Assembly (NCBI GenBank): GCA_003956705.1
Contig: QZCP01000053.1
Location: 1 to 64,000 of the forward strand
Length of the DNA: 64,000 bases
Source: Brevipalpus yothersi
Taxonomy: Eukaryota; Arthropoda; Arachnida; Trombidiformes; Tenuipalpidae
Reading direction: 5' to 3'
The notes under the pieces are model-generated. The model saw only the letters and a program-made list of their open reading frames with translations. It did no database searches and was not told the DNA's origin. Of the stretch, positions 29,251 to 42,459 are shown one piece after another. A program made the position numbers and the translations under genes. Position 1 is the stretch's first letter; every line of letters begins with the position of its first letter.

Positions 29251-29817
29251 ATGTTTACCGAAACAAAAAGTGATCTCTTCACCACTCCAAAGAAGCTCCA
29301 ACATACAAACATTTTTCTCCTCTCTCTCTCTCTTTACCTAAGCAACTAGGTTGAGATGAATGAGCAAGCAGCAAGTGGCGATCACGAGAAACTCTCTTCC
29401 TCTTTCTCTCTCTCTCTCTCTCAAGCCGATCTCTACTCTTGACCACTCCGATGACCACTACATAGCAGCTATGGCTATGTGGATATGTGTGTGTGGACTT
29501 GTGATTACCGGTGAGTGAGTGACGCGAGGTGATTGCAGAGGCTTGCGGGCGGCCTAATGGAGGCGATAATTTGGGAATCGTTCCTGTGGGCAGGCCGAGA
29601 AAGCGGGCCTAAAATTTGGTCAAATTTTCTGTCAAAATTATCGGTGGCCGGTGTTTGTGGAGCTTGTAGAGCGCACCAAGATCAGTGGATGTGAAGTCAG
29701 TTCATCAACTGGTCAAGAGAAAGAGAGGAGGAAGAAGAAGAAGAAGAGGAAGAAGAGAGGAAAGAAAACAGAAGATTCAAGCTAATCGATCGAAGGACCA
29801 CCGTTGAGAAGGGTGGA
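29251..29817 (+). repeat. Right arm of the long inverted repeat (IR-R), candidate Irx 5' exon/promoter
   Basis: Reverse-complement copy of 17022-17586, with an identical core at 29495-29728. On the + strand, the strand of the Irx gene, it carries a consensus donor at 29510/29511 (CCG followed by GTGAGTGAGT). The Irx coding exon starts at 33408, just after an AG at 33404-33405. It is therefore possible that this arm holds a non-coding first exon of Irx. That link is inference. What is directly seen is the arm homology and the donor-like motif. Confidence 0.7.
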
Positions 29818-30900
29818 TATGAATGTGTGAGTGTAAGTGAATTAAAATCTCACAAAGAATAGAAGGTGATGATACACTTGCATATCTGATCAGCTTATTG
29901 ACAATCAAAGAGTAGCGGTACATTGCTTACTGAACTAAGGTAACAGCAGGAAGCGTTCGTTAAAATAAGCTTTGTCAAAAGTAATGGTTTGTTGACAGGC
30001 AAAGAATGGTAAAACTCTCGAAAACTTTTCCCTTCGAGCTCAATAATATCGCTTTGCTATTCCTCTATCAGCTCAAAATATCATAACAGAATTATGTAAC
30101 ACAATGAGGGAAGCTAATATATTATGACTCGAAAAGGAATAAGTTCCGTATGAATATACAGAATTGTCTCAAAGAATCATGACAAAACATTAGTTCAATC
30201 CAATTTTTTACCATATGCCTACTTAAACTCCTAGCAATATGCTCGAACATCTTGTCAATACCTTTTCTCTTGGAATATGGATGTGAAAAAAAACGTGAGA
30301 ATACAGTTCACCAAGAATAACAAAACTGCTTAGTATAACTCAAATGGACATCTTGAAGAACTCATTTGAAAGGGCTCGAATTGGTTTCGCTCTATGATAA
30401 CATCATACACTTGGTCCATGTGTGTGTATACGTATATGTAGTGGCCATGACCGATCAGATTCGTTCCGATCAAGTGTCTCGCTCAATTTGTGTGTCCCAG
30501 TTGATCTTTTTTTCGAGTATAATAAAAGATATTCTTTTCTCTCCTTCTCAGCCAAAATTTTCAAGTAACCTGGCAAAGTGAACAAATTTTCCATCACATT
30601 CCAGCCTATTAGGACAGTAAACAAACCGTCAAATAAATTTTGAAGAAGGCGTAATCGATGAGTAGCACCTAAGCCAGATATATTCTATCCTCTATTCTAT
30701 TGTCAGTGAAGGGAAACTTTTTTCACTTATTCAAACATCTTTTGAGCTCTTCTTCTTCATTTGAAAAGCTTATGTGGCCATAAGGAACGTGGCCGCTCCT
30801 GTGTGTTAGAACTCAAACAGTTTTCCATTGTGTATGATGTCCATGATCAAATGATCTTGAAGAAAGAAAAAGTATGCAAAAGTGAGCGAAAGGAATCGTG

Positions 30901-30904
<4 letters not shown>

Positions 30905-30954
<50 letters not shown>
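30905..30954. repeat. (GA)n tract
   Basis: GA run of 50 bases about 2.5 kb upstream of the first Irx coding exon. Confidence 0.97.
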
Positions 30955-30958
<4 letters not shown>

Positions 30959-31744
30959 CAAACATACATCATCTAGAATCATCAAGAAATCATCAGGATC
31001 ATGATGATAGAATTCATTGATCGTATTTGCCGACATTCAAGACGAAAAAAAGCCATTCCCTTTGGATAGGAGAGTAAAAAATAAATCAACCAGGGCAAAG
31101 TTATTCGGCTGTGGATAAAATTTTGTCAAAATGGTATTCCTCTATGGGTGCATGTATAAATTACATAGGATGCTGGGTAAAATTTTTTGTTCGGTACGCG
31201 CTGATCGGTATACATTGAAACTATTATCGTCAACATGACTCTCCCAGATACGTGTTCATGTTTACACACACACATACAATATTGAACCTAAAAAGAGTGG
31301 AAGAAAAAAGTTTGTCTCTTTCTTTCTTTCTTTCTCTCTTTCTCTGTGACAATAACAATAGATTGACTCAAACAATGGATACCCTAATATTTCAACCGGT
31401 ACGAGTGTGTATGTGTATGTATGTCTATGTGTCTATGTGTTGCTCCACAATGTGATTTAAACAGGGTTCAGGGTGGCCATGATCTTGGGTCACTTCACAC
31501 TCCCATCGGTTTGCCGCAATATGGGTGACCGCCCACTTGGATCCATATATATACACACAAAATCAAGTTACCATTCGAAATTAGTCAATCGAAATGTTTT
31601 CCATCTTTTCATCCAACTTTTAATGGTGACTGAGTTCGCATCGTTAGCGCCACAAAAAAAAGTGCGTCTTTTTAACACGATAAAACATGTAATCAATATG
31701 AATCAACTGAAAATGTCACTCTACTGGGCCACTTTGCGCTTCTA

Positions 31745-31748
<4 letters not shown>

Positions 31749-31793
<45 letters not shown>
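31749..31793. repeat. (CT)n tract
   Basis: CT run of 45 bases; the last GA/CT tract before the Irx coding exons. Confidence 0.97.
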
Positions 31794-31796
<3 letters not shown>

Positions 31797-33407
31797 CATT
31801 TTGTCACAGCATACTAAACATAACATTCAAAGCGAATAGAAAGAGAGAGGAACCCAAAGCACCAAGCCGCGGCCACATCGAGCAGTATGTATTGTGTCAT
31901 CCAAAAAAGAGTCATTGGACCGAGAACCAAAGATTTAGAGTGTTTAAATACATTATCGTGCGAATCTCTCTGCACGATGGTACACTAGAACGCCTCTGAT
32001 CGTATTCTCTATGATATCGATCGATAACTAGCCGCACATATTGGAAAAAGTGCGTTCATTAGTTGGAATTGGAAAATTGCAAATTATTATTAATCCGGGA
32101 AGTATTTCCATAATTAAGAAGGAAATACCAAGAAACGCTGATATTCTTAGGAACTTTCAAAAGTATCAGAAGTTTTAGCCAAGAAAATCATGATACAAGG
32201 TTTCTTTTCTGAATAATTTCGAATGATTCTGATTCATTTCTGCTCCCTTATTACAGTAGAGTTGCACACTTTTTCGGCTACTCTATAAATCCTACAAATT
32301 TTGCTCGCTTGGTTCCCACCAAAACTCCTGACTCCATCTGGGATTGAATGTGTGAAACCACTTATTCTGAGTAGTTCGAAAAGTTCTAACCAGACCGCGC
32401 TACGCATTCTGGACTGTAAAGTTTGGAGGGAAGCGATAATTCTGATGCTCCAAGAAGTTTTTCTTTCAAATTTCGAGAAAAATATCAGTTCTTCTCAGGT
32501 CACTGAAGATACCACATCTCTTAGCAAAAAATTTTGAGAAACATCCTCAATCCAACTGGTAACTGGAAGGTCCTACATGTATGTTGGAGATATTCCCATC
32601 AGAAATTGGAATTGAAATTCACTCTCCTCTCTTAATTGAAAAAGAATGGATTAAGGTGGATTAAATATTTCAAAACAAGAGAAATCATCGCTAATTTGCT
32701 TATTCATCAGTTTAGGTATTAGAATTAGAGTATTAAAATGTAATGAGGCTTATTTCCATTGATATATTGCCTTATATTGTTCCATTAATCATGGCCCATC
32801 ACAATTCTTATGCATCATATTAACATTACTAGGGTTGATTTGCATACATATATTTTTGGATCTGAAAGAATTCCACTAGCCTCATTTGACAAATATATAA
32901 AACTGAGCTTATAACCCAATAGTGTTTTCTCGCAAAGTTCTAGCATTCGATTGGCCAGTTTCAGATCTTACTTGAGTACATGCGCTTCAGGTCGCATTCT
33001 AGTAGTTCTAGTAAGTGTTCGAGCGCGTGAGTATGGATCGTTGTGATTCGATCGGCCAGCATTCACACTCTGGACTGTCCTATCTTGTTCAATTTTTCTC
33101 TCTCCCACATAGTTTTGCTGGATATTTGTTCATTCCAAATCAGATGATCTATTAGTACTGACCATACAGAATTCGTGAATAATTTGCTGATATTTGGGTG
33201 TTATATGCTTTTTTGCAAACTTTCCTGGTTTTATTCAATTTTGAAGTGTAATCAACATTCCAATATTCCATTTGATTGCAAATTTGAGCAGTAAAATTCT
33301 TTCAATTTGCATTCTCGGACTGGGTCACTTCAATTTTTTGTGTATTCTCTCTGGTTTTCCTCTTCAAACACATCCTGGGTTTATCACTTCTGTTACCGTT
33401 CAATAGT

Positions 33408-36400
33408 ATGGGCGGTCATGCAACCTCATCTCCAGGATTGAGAACAGTTTCTCCAGGCTTATCACTGTGGTCTCAATCGTACGAAGTTGCTCGAGTTGGT
33501 CAACACCAAACTTCACAATCGACAATTGATCAATCACAATCAAACTTGTCCTCTTCATCTATTGTGCCCAATTCATCTTCTATTATTGCTTCTGTGCCTT
33601 CCACTGTTACTGAATCGACACTTTCGCCCGCATATCTGCAAGGCTCCTCACCAGCCACCGGCAGTACGGTGACCGCTATTTGTGGACTTAATCCATATGA
33701 ATCACGATTTATGGGCTCAACATATCCACGTATAAGCAGTATTTACGGTTCTTCATACTCAGAAGCACCGGTCACATCGCCCGGCTATATGACAGCATTT
33801 GCTGCTGCTGCAGCCGCTGGCCCAGCATCCATGTATCCACCATTGGTGAGTGCCACAGGAGCTAATATTTGATTTATATCATCTTTTAATTATTGAATAA
33901 TAGTTGGGCGTGTGAGATATGCTGAAATATCGATGCCAAAGATGGAAAAATTCAATCCCAATTTTTCAGAAATTAGCTTTAAATGAATCAAATCAATTTT
34001 AACTCACTTCCAATATCGTTCTATTCCGTTTCTCATTCCCTTTCCATCTCATTTTGTTCCACTATTGTGAATGCTCATCACAAAAGAGTCATCCGTATGA
34101 TATGAAGGAAAGTAATGGCAGTAATTGGACACCTCTTCCCTCAACTGCCTGTTATTCCTATGATAGTTCACTGTACAATGCATATGGTGACCGATATGGA
34201 GCTCTGGAAAGTGCAGCTCGTCGAAAGAATGCAACAAGAGAGACAACCAATACACTGAAATCGTGGCTATATGAACATCGAAAGAATCCATATCCTACCA
34301 AGGGTGAAAAAATAATGCTCGCCATAATTACTAAAATGACTCTCACTCAAGTAAGTGTTATTCGCATTTTTTTGCAACTTTTACTTCATTTTATGCTAAA
34401 TTAATTCCGTTTAGTACATCAGAACCTTCATTGAATCATATTGGAAGACAGTCTGATGAAACACTTGTACATTTGTACTTGAATTTATGAGCATGAACGA
34501 ATGACTCAGGATTGTTCTCAGAGAATGAACTTTCATTGAAGTTATGTTCCTCAGCTTCATGAAATCATGAATGAAATTGAATTCTTCGTAACATGGGATA
34601 TTGGTCTCTTACTAGGTGTCTACATGGTTTGCGAATGCACGAAGAAGATTGAAAAAAGAAAATAAAATGACATGGGAACCACGGAATAAGAGTAATGATA
34701 ATCAAGATGCGGATGATAAAGATTCCAATAATGATAGTGATGACAATTCATGTTCACCTGTTATTTCGGATAGCTTGTCTGTGTCTGGTTCAACTAATTC
34801 AAGTTCGGATCCTCATCATACCTATAATCCTCTCAAGCCGGTGAAAACAGAGTCCAATGGTTTAAATTCACAGTGCCATAAACATCCAGCACATGATCGA
34901 CCACTAGCAAAAAGACCTTACAATGACGGTAAGTAATGAATAGTTCTAAAGTATCTAGACAATATTCTCTTTCAAGAGAAATATATTGAGGAATCTAGCT
35001 TAAAGAAAATTCTGAACCAAAAGAGATATTGACTCATCTAGCTCGAGCGAACTCAATTGAATACTATTTTACAGAAGAAGTGTATATTCTTAGGCAACAA
35101 ATTCTGATGTTTCTCTTAAAATTTCTCAATATCACAATGATTGCATGAGACACATGAGAGCTACGAAAAGAATACGAAAAAAGCATGCGTTTCGAATTGC
35201 TCGTTTGCGTAAGATTTATTCTCCCAATGGGAGCCCATCAGAGCATTATAAGATTATTTATTTGAGCAATACAAGTGTTGGACAAGAATTGACTACATGA
35301 AATCAGGACATGTTCAGAACAAATATCTCTCTCCATAAAATCAGCATCCCTGTAGAGTAACAAAATTCTTTCTCTCCATCTTTCTCTCTTGCTTTTTGCT
35401 CTGTTTTCACCTCTTCTGATACACGTTTAACAAGATTAAGACAAACACCTAGTCGGTTGTTGGAGTTTGTATGCATTATTTGTCGAGAATATTGTAATAT
35501 TTTTATTGAAATTTGTGACAAGAATCGGAAATCATGCCCAACAATCGAAAAGCGAATTGAGTGGCATTGAATTAGGCCATCGACAGCTCAGCTTTCCGGA
35601 CGACCTATCTATGATCACGAGAATTCAAATGGAGAGACTTAGCGTCTATGGGCAATTGGAAGGTGGGCTGGATCAAGGATTAACCGTTGGTCGAGTAACG
35701 GTGGGCTGATACCTGTCACAAGTCCACAAAGCATGGCTCAATCGATGCTTTCCTAGGGAATACATTGTTTCAGTCCATCGAATCGAAAATAGGTTTCAAT
35801 TCTTGAGGCTCACTTCTCTCTGTAAGACTAAGCATCTCATGCATATTCGTCACCACTTTTTTCAGTGAATACAAATCCTGAGACTAGCCTCAAATTCGAT
35901 TGACATTCTCTATACACAAGAATTTGGCATGCAAAGAGGGAAAGAGAGAGAGAGAGAGGATTTTCGTGTTGAAACTTTCTACCTATCGAAAAAGAATGGA
36001 AAAGCATTCTCTCTCTCTCTCTCTCTCTCTTCATCGTATGAGTGTGTATGTATTCCCAGAGTATCTCTTGTGTTGCTCGCTCTTTTCACTGCCCAGTATT
36101 CCCTTTTCACGTACGTATAAAGGAACGCTTCTCTTTCCTTTCTCAAGTATTTATCGAGAGAACTTTTGACACACAATTGATATCCTTCTTAGTATTATGT
36201 GTATGTGAATAAAAGCATAAAAGTAGGAGAAAAGAAAAAGTATCAGAAGGAGGAGGAAGATGAGAGAGAGGGGAAAATGAGTGGAACATTCTGTTTGCCA
36301 TCGAGACTTGGATGTGAATCACATGTTCATTCCAGAAGGTGACATGACGAAACAAATCCATGCGAATGTAAACACGATTTGAAAGACTTGTAACCACAAT

Positions 36401-37475
36401 CTTGTTTTCCCTTTTAAGCCATTCTACGTTTTTATGGATGATGCCTTTTTCACATTTATTTGGGCCAACCATTTTCCTCGGGATGTTGGCCATAAAAATT
36501 TATCATGTATTGATTGTGAATTTTTATTAGCCTTACTCTATTTTGTTCACTGATATTTTGCAACTCTTTTCGGTGTGTTGTGATTTGTAATGTTGATAGC
36601 TAATTTTAAGGCCCAAATTAGCTTACAGGGATTCAATGAGATTCTCGGTTTACCAAATAGCCATTAAACACTTGAAGAATTTACTTCGAGTACAAGTGAT
36701 GATGGTAATAATTAGCAATCACATCACGCCGCATACCATTGTTAATTTGTTTGATTCACTAGAGAGGAGGCGAGAGAATATTCCTCTTTGTTTTTGTTTT
36801 TACTTCTAGCTAAAAGAGATGAAAGTTTATTTAACCAACTTAGGTTCACCAAAGTCATTCATTTTAATCAGAGGGCAAAAGTGGAAAAGAGAGAGACCCA
36901 TGAGGAACCACCGTTTTCAGACTCATTTTTCTATGATCAAAAGTGAAGCTGAGGATTGCTGAACTAAATTTTGCTCCACAACTTGCCAAGCTATTCCCAT
37001 CTTCCCCACCTCCTCCACCTCCTCCTCTTCTCATCAGATTTGATTTATACCATTGATACTCTCCTCTTCTCTCTTCTTTCGGATGCTCTCTGTAGCCTGG
37101 ATTCCAGTACCGTGAGAGCTCTGAGAAGAAGTAATCTGAACATCCTCTTCCAGCAATGTATAGGTTTAACAAGATAATAGCAAGTAAGCAAACTCATGCA
37201 CTTTCAGCAGCATCTTTTACTCGTAATCGAACTTATAGGGCATCAGGATGAGAGAGGGGAGAGGAAAAGAGATGCGAGCAACACTGATGGGCAAAACACT
37301 CGATTTTCAAACGTCGATGCTCAGTATTCATGTTTCTCAAGCAAAATGAGTCTCGTGAAAGTAATCAAACATTCAATTCCTAATGCATTCGTTTTTCGAT
37401 CACCTTTTAGGAATAAATTTTCTCTCTCTCTCTCTCTCTCTCTTCATCACACAGGTTTTCTAAGTGAATGANNNN

Positions 37476-37517
<42 letters not shown>

Positions 37518-40041
37518 TGTAACAAAGAGAAAAAGAGAGAAGCCAATATTTCAAATGCTTGATGCTTTATTTTCCTTCCTTTTGCTTTCCGCCGTTTGAC
37601 TCTCATTTTATCATCTATTATCATCATCTTTTCTGACTTTTACGCACAATTTCTCTCTCTATTCCTCTTTCTTTCTATTCTCTCTTGAGTATCTTTAGAG
37701 CTACAATCTCACACTCATCTATTCCCGCATCTCTCCAGCCTTCTATTCTTTTTGCTTTCTCTCTTTTCTCTCCTCATCTCTTTGCTGTCTCTTTATCCAT
37801 AATTTAACGCCGAATCAGACGAAAAGAAGCCACTCATGATGACCTTTCCGCTAGCCACTACATGATATCTTTTTCTGAGCATCACATGCTGCTTCATCAG
37901 GATCATAAACATTATCACTTTTGTATCCTCTACATTCCCTTCCTATTCCAATTGCCTACTTTTTGCCTTCCTCTTATGATTCCATACTGATAATAGTGTT
38001 GATGATGATCCCTGAAAAACTATTCTCTTTTTCCACTCTGTTGGTTAACAGGTCGAATAGATCGTGATCAAGCATCAGGACGAGTGGTACAGCGTATTGA
38101 TGTCCACCAAAGATTGGTTAACGATCGAATTGTGAAGGCTGAAAATAATCACATGAACATGGATGAAGTGAAAAGCAGAATGAATCCTCATCAACATCAT
38201 CAACATCACCATAGACCAGTGTTAGATCATGATATGACCAATGGACCAATTCATGGTGTCGAGGTCGATGGTCATCCAAGAGACGATTGTAACGATAATC
38301 AAAGGTGAGAAAAGTGGTACACATTGCACTTTGAATTACTTACATTATTATTGTTACTGTGATATCTATTGTCCAAACGATTAATTGTAATGAGCTTAAC
38401 ATGATAAACACCAGCCATATACACATGCTTGAGATGATAGCATTTGAGAGCCCTATTGTCATTACGTTATCCGAACATAAGCTTAGACTTGTAGTGGGAA
38501 TAAAGAGAGAGAAAGATACATGAATAGCACTATAGATGAATAGATTTTCAGATACATGATAATAAGTTTGCTAAAGTTTGTTATTGAAGGCAAAAATTTG
38601 CATTACGATTTACGATCATGAATGAAAGAGAAAAAGTGAATACTTTCAGGCTATTTTGTGTTGCATTTGTTTCCGTTTTTTTTCTGTTCATATTCATGAA
38701 AGAATAACTTATTTGCATAGGCCTAAAATATGGTCCCTTGCACAGACTGCAACATCTCCTGCGGTAGTGATGGGCCGATCATTCAAGAATACATCATCTC
38801 CACCATTATCATCATCAATGTCCACCGAATGGATTGGAGCCAAAGTATGCAGTGATCCAATGAATCGAGATAAACTAACACCTCTCACTGTATCCGGATA
38901 TCAGCATCCCCACAGCCACATGCAAACTTTAGCCAATCTGTCCTCATCTCCATCATCTTCATCACTAGTTCCTCATCACCATCATCACCATCTATCATTG
39001 ATTCGAAATGATGGTGGTACCGAATGTCATCTATCCAATTCGAGGCCAAACTGGACCACCTCAATTCCATTGACGTCCCGAACTATGAACAGTTGCGCCT
39101 ATCAAATGTCTACCGAAGGCGGACTGTCCGGAGTGGATTGTGGTGGCAGTATAACGTGTGGCCAAAAATTGATCATGTCATCCCCATCTTCATCCCCATC
39201 AGTATCATCTGGTGATCAGCCCGCATCTTCATCTCCATCATCAGCATCATCATCAATGGCCAAATCATCCTTTTCATCATCATCATCATCCACCGTTAAC
39301 AATGGTGCATCTAACCTTCAGTGTACCGTTTCCACAGGCAACAACAACAATAGTATGCTTTCATCTCAAGCATCAGGATCTCCAGCATCCACCTCACTTA
39401 CCGCCTCTTCCATGTCTTCCTGTATGCCTCCCACTTCTAATGAAAACTATTCCCACCACTATTCTATGCCACCACCGCCGCCAGTAGGGATGCAAGGTTC
39501 AAGTGAAACGATGAGAGGATGCAATTCGATGAGCAGCAATTCTTGTGATTCCATATCAGCCACCACCACAATGAGCCGGTCCAATGCCAGTGATCCTGAT
39601 GGTGCTTGTGAACTCAATTCATCATCGTCCACCGGTGATCAATGTGATGTACTGCCTGTTAATGTGAATAATTCAATCTTCAAACAGGAACATTCCAATA
39701 CCTTTTTGGGCAAAGTTTTCACCGAATATGTGTCCTCACCCTCTCCACCGCCACCCCAACAGCCACCACCACCACCCTCATCATGCGCATCTCCCCACTC
39801 TAATGTGCAAAATTTGGAAATGAATGCGAATACTTTCATGTCATCCTCATCTTCATCATCTCCAGCATCTGTAGCCAATAAAGATCTATCACATAGTGAC
39901 CACAGCATACACTCTCATTCCCAGCATCATCATAATTCAAATCAATCCTCATTACCAACACCACTCCTCACATCACATCATCCACTTTCACATAAGCAAA
40001 ATTATCCATATTCAACGCATCATTTCAATCTGGCCACATGA
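33408..40041 (+). CDS. Irx: Iroquois-class TALE homeobox transcription factor
   Basis: This encodes a nuclear DNA-binding transcription factor; Iroquois proteins pattern the nervous system and body regions in animals. Coding exons are 33408-33845, 34087-34350, 34616-34928, 38052-38304 and 38721-40041, whose phases join into 862 aa. Residues about 190-254 are the TALE homeodomain, with the three-residue loop extension (NPYPTKGEK) and recognition helix VSTWFANARRRLKK. It is split by an intron after TLTQ. An acidic Asp/Ser/Asn stretch follows at about 264-280. Exon 5 opens with the Iroquois box (PKIWSLAQTA). The last 440 residues are low-complexity Ser, His and Pro rich. The first ATG at 33408 is the only in-frame choice, but upstream exons are possible. 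The 34087 acceptor (CACAAAAG) has a poor pyrimidine tract. Whether it is mirror or araucan/caupolican type cannot be decided. Confidence 0.95.
34929..38051 (+). other. Large intron 3 of Irx
   Basis: This 3.1-kb intron lies between GTAAGT at 34929 and the acceptor AACAG at 38047-38051. It is far larger than the other Irx introns (241, 265 and 416 bp). It contains short GA/CT runs (35945-35958, 36010-36031, 37421-37442), a GA run preceded by a 4-N marker, and a TC-rich block (37560-37800). No coding exon was recognised inside it. Intronic enhancers are plausible but not shown. Confidence 0.75.
37472..37515. repeat. (GA)n tract after a 4-N placeholder
   Basis: NNNN at 37472-37475 is followed by about 40 bases of GA; a CT run ends 30 bp before the Ns. 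The placeholder suggests an unresolved microsatellite join. Confidence 0.95.
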
Positions 40042-40450
40042 GATGCGGTCAATTTGGCTTCGAAAAATTATCATCTTTGATGCCCAGTTTCCACCCTCAT
40101 TGCATCCTACTTGCCTGGTGTATATATATACAATAAATTCACATCATCTGCGGGCAAGAATTCCATGAACCTATAGGCATCATGCCATCATGGTCAGCCT
40201 CCAAAAGCCTATAGAATATCTTTTCTTGTTTCATGTCTATCCTGCTCGCCTTTTCTCTCTTCTCTATTTCATCTTCTTCTTCTTCTTCATCTCTTGGACT
40301 CCACTCAATCTCCATCTTTTGAACATGATTCATTCATCATTTTATTAGCATTTTCCTGTCAACAACCTTTTCTCCTCCACATGATACTGTAATATATCAT
40401 GCGATTATCGTCATTCACGTCGAATAAACATTCTCAAGAATCAAAGGTCG
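40042..40450 (+). promoter_or_regulatory. Irx 3' UTR with two poly(A) signals
   Basis: Canonical AATAAA hexamers occur at 40132-40137 (about 90 bases after the stop) and at 40423-40428 (about 380 bases after). Either could end the Irx mRNA. The segment between them is TC-rich and non-coding. Confidence 0.55.
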
Positions 40451-41251
40451 CCTCCGAACAATATCATGATTGGTGACAATGATAAACAGCTTTTCAACCT
40501 GTCTATATAAATATATATTTTTTGGGCATTGATGAGAAGCGTTGAGAGAAAATTTTACTTGCGAGAGAATTGAGTGTCAAAAGAGTTAATAGCTCTCATA
40601 TAGATCTCGTGTATGTCGAAAAGCACATTAGTTAGCCAAAAAAAAATTAACAACAATCTTTAGATTCATTTGGGATCAATTTTGGGTATGTAATCACTAC
40701 TCGTGCAAACTTTTTGGGATGTTGATTCCATTCTAGAGGCTGCTCTAGATTTTGCTCATTCTTTATCCTCTTTTGCCATCTCAATCAACAATCGATATGG
40801 AGGCAATAGCAAACATATACCGACTTCAAGCATGTTTTCTCTAATACCTCATGAATGAACTGTTTTTTTCGAATGACAAAAGAATGGCGGGAAATGTTCA
40901 CTTGCTGCCACCCACTCAATCGTTCCACATTCAATCGTATCTTTGCCTCTTTCCGGCATGAAGCCCATGTCAATGGGACCATGTGAACGAGGCCATACAA
41001 ACTTCACTGAGCAATATACAAGGGACCACTCGATGGGCATAAAAATATTCGGAAACGGAAACAGGAATGATAAAAGGATGGAGTCTGTGAACGAGAAAAA
41101 GAGAATGATGCGGAAAAAGAGTTCATTGAGAAAAGCAAAGAGTCCGTTTCCGGAATCTTTCAATTTACTCTGACAAATTCGAGGGTCTGATGAGTAGCAT
41201 ACTGAGCATCTTCCTCTTGTTCATACATTGCTATTCAACACTGGAAAAGGC

Positions 41252-41256
<5 letters not shown>

Positions 41257-41331
<75 letters not shown>
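41257..41331. repeat. (GA)n tract
   Basis: GA run of about 75 bases, the longest fully sequenced GA run in the window, 1.2 kb downstream of the Irx stop codon. Confidence 0.98.
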
Positions 41332-41333
<2 letters not shown>

Positions 41334-42392
41334 AATAAACACACAAAAGGGCTCTTTTTCTAGTTTTCACAAGCATTAAATTTTCACATAGATTTTATCA
41401 CTGACTCCTTTTGATGGTTTATTTGAGTAAAATTTGATGGAAATTTTTTCACCATGCTAGAAAATGGAATTTTGTGATACATGTATCATTGAATTCCACA
41501 GGATGATTGAAATCTGATATTGATATTTTTCAAGTGATTTTTAGCCTCTGGAATCTGGAAAAAAGTTCTCACTGACGGGTGAAAAGACCTGCAAGCTGGA
41601 GAGTTTGTTCATGATCCATTGACTCATGAATTCGAAATGCCCTTATGAAGATTATTCTGCTATCGATCTTGCACTGTTGCTTCCATAAGAATGATCCATT
41701 TGCTATGGAGACCGCTTAGCTCATGGGTGAGTGGGACACTTGAGAACAAAGCTCAACCACAATGCGCTTTGATGGGATCAGATTTCGATGGTCTTGGGAT
41801 TAAGCCCACCAGGTTTGAGGATTTGCAATTGAGATGAAAAGCTTAGAATTTGGCCACTTCCAGCCATCTTGAAGCCCAACACCATTCTTTCAGTAGAGCT
41901 ACAGAAAATATCTACTTATAAATCGAAGGAAAAGTTCTGAAAGTTTTTTGCTTTTTAGCAATCTTCTTCATTAAAATTCTCAGGATTTACTTTCAGAACA
42001 TTTTTTGAGTGACAAAAGTCATGAGAGACATACTCAGTTCCATCGCTGATTATGTCCTGTTCGACTTTTCTAGCATATTGAAGCTATAGCTGAATAGATA
42101 GCGATACCATAGAAAATTGAGGAAGCTCGAGAGAAAAGTTACAGTCGAAAACATACTCGTTCTAACAATATTCCTCCCACCAAAATCTTTGATACTCTTT
42201 TGACCTCCCCTTTTTTCATTTTCTTTCTCGAGCAATATCATGCAAATTAGCCCAAACAATGGGCAACCTTTTTCCTTCTGATTAAGCTTTTAATCTCACC
42301 TTCTCCTCCTACATGCAAGATTGCCTTGGCACCTTCTGTTCCTCCTTCAGAATGACAATCCTTTCCGTTCGCTCCGTTTGCCGCCCTTTCTC

Positions 42393-42396
<4 letters not shown>

Positions 42397-42458
<62 letters not shown>
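42397..42458. repeat. (CT)n tract
   Basis: CT run of about 62 bases. Confidence 0.98.

Positions 42459-42459
<1 letters not shown>

Larger units (their letters stand above)
29818..33407. other. 5' flank of the Irx coding region
   Basis: No coding exon was recognised. The first half holds a GA run and a CT run (listed separately) and a short CA run at 31263-31275. The last 1.5 kb (31.9-33.4 kb) is AT-rich and free of GA tracts. The usual Irx N-terminal exon could not be found here, so if upstream exons exist they are non-coding, very short or diverged. Confidence 0.5.

Noticed and set aside
17022..29817. Polinton/Maverick or other large terminal-inverted-repeat transposon
   Set aside because: No DNA polymerase B, integrase, ATPase, capsid or transposase-like frame lies between the arms, and no target-site duplication was evident.
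38885..39908. Minus-strand and alternate-frame open frames inside the last Irx exon
   Set aside because: Shadows of the low-complexity Irx coding sequence.
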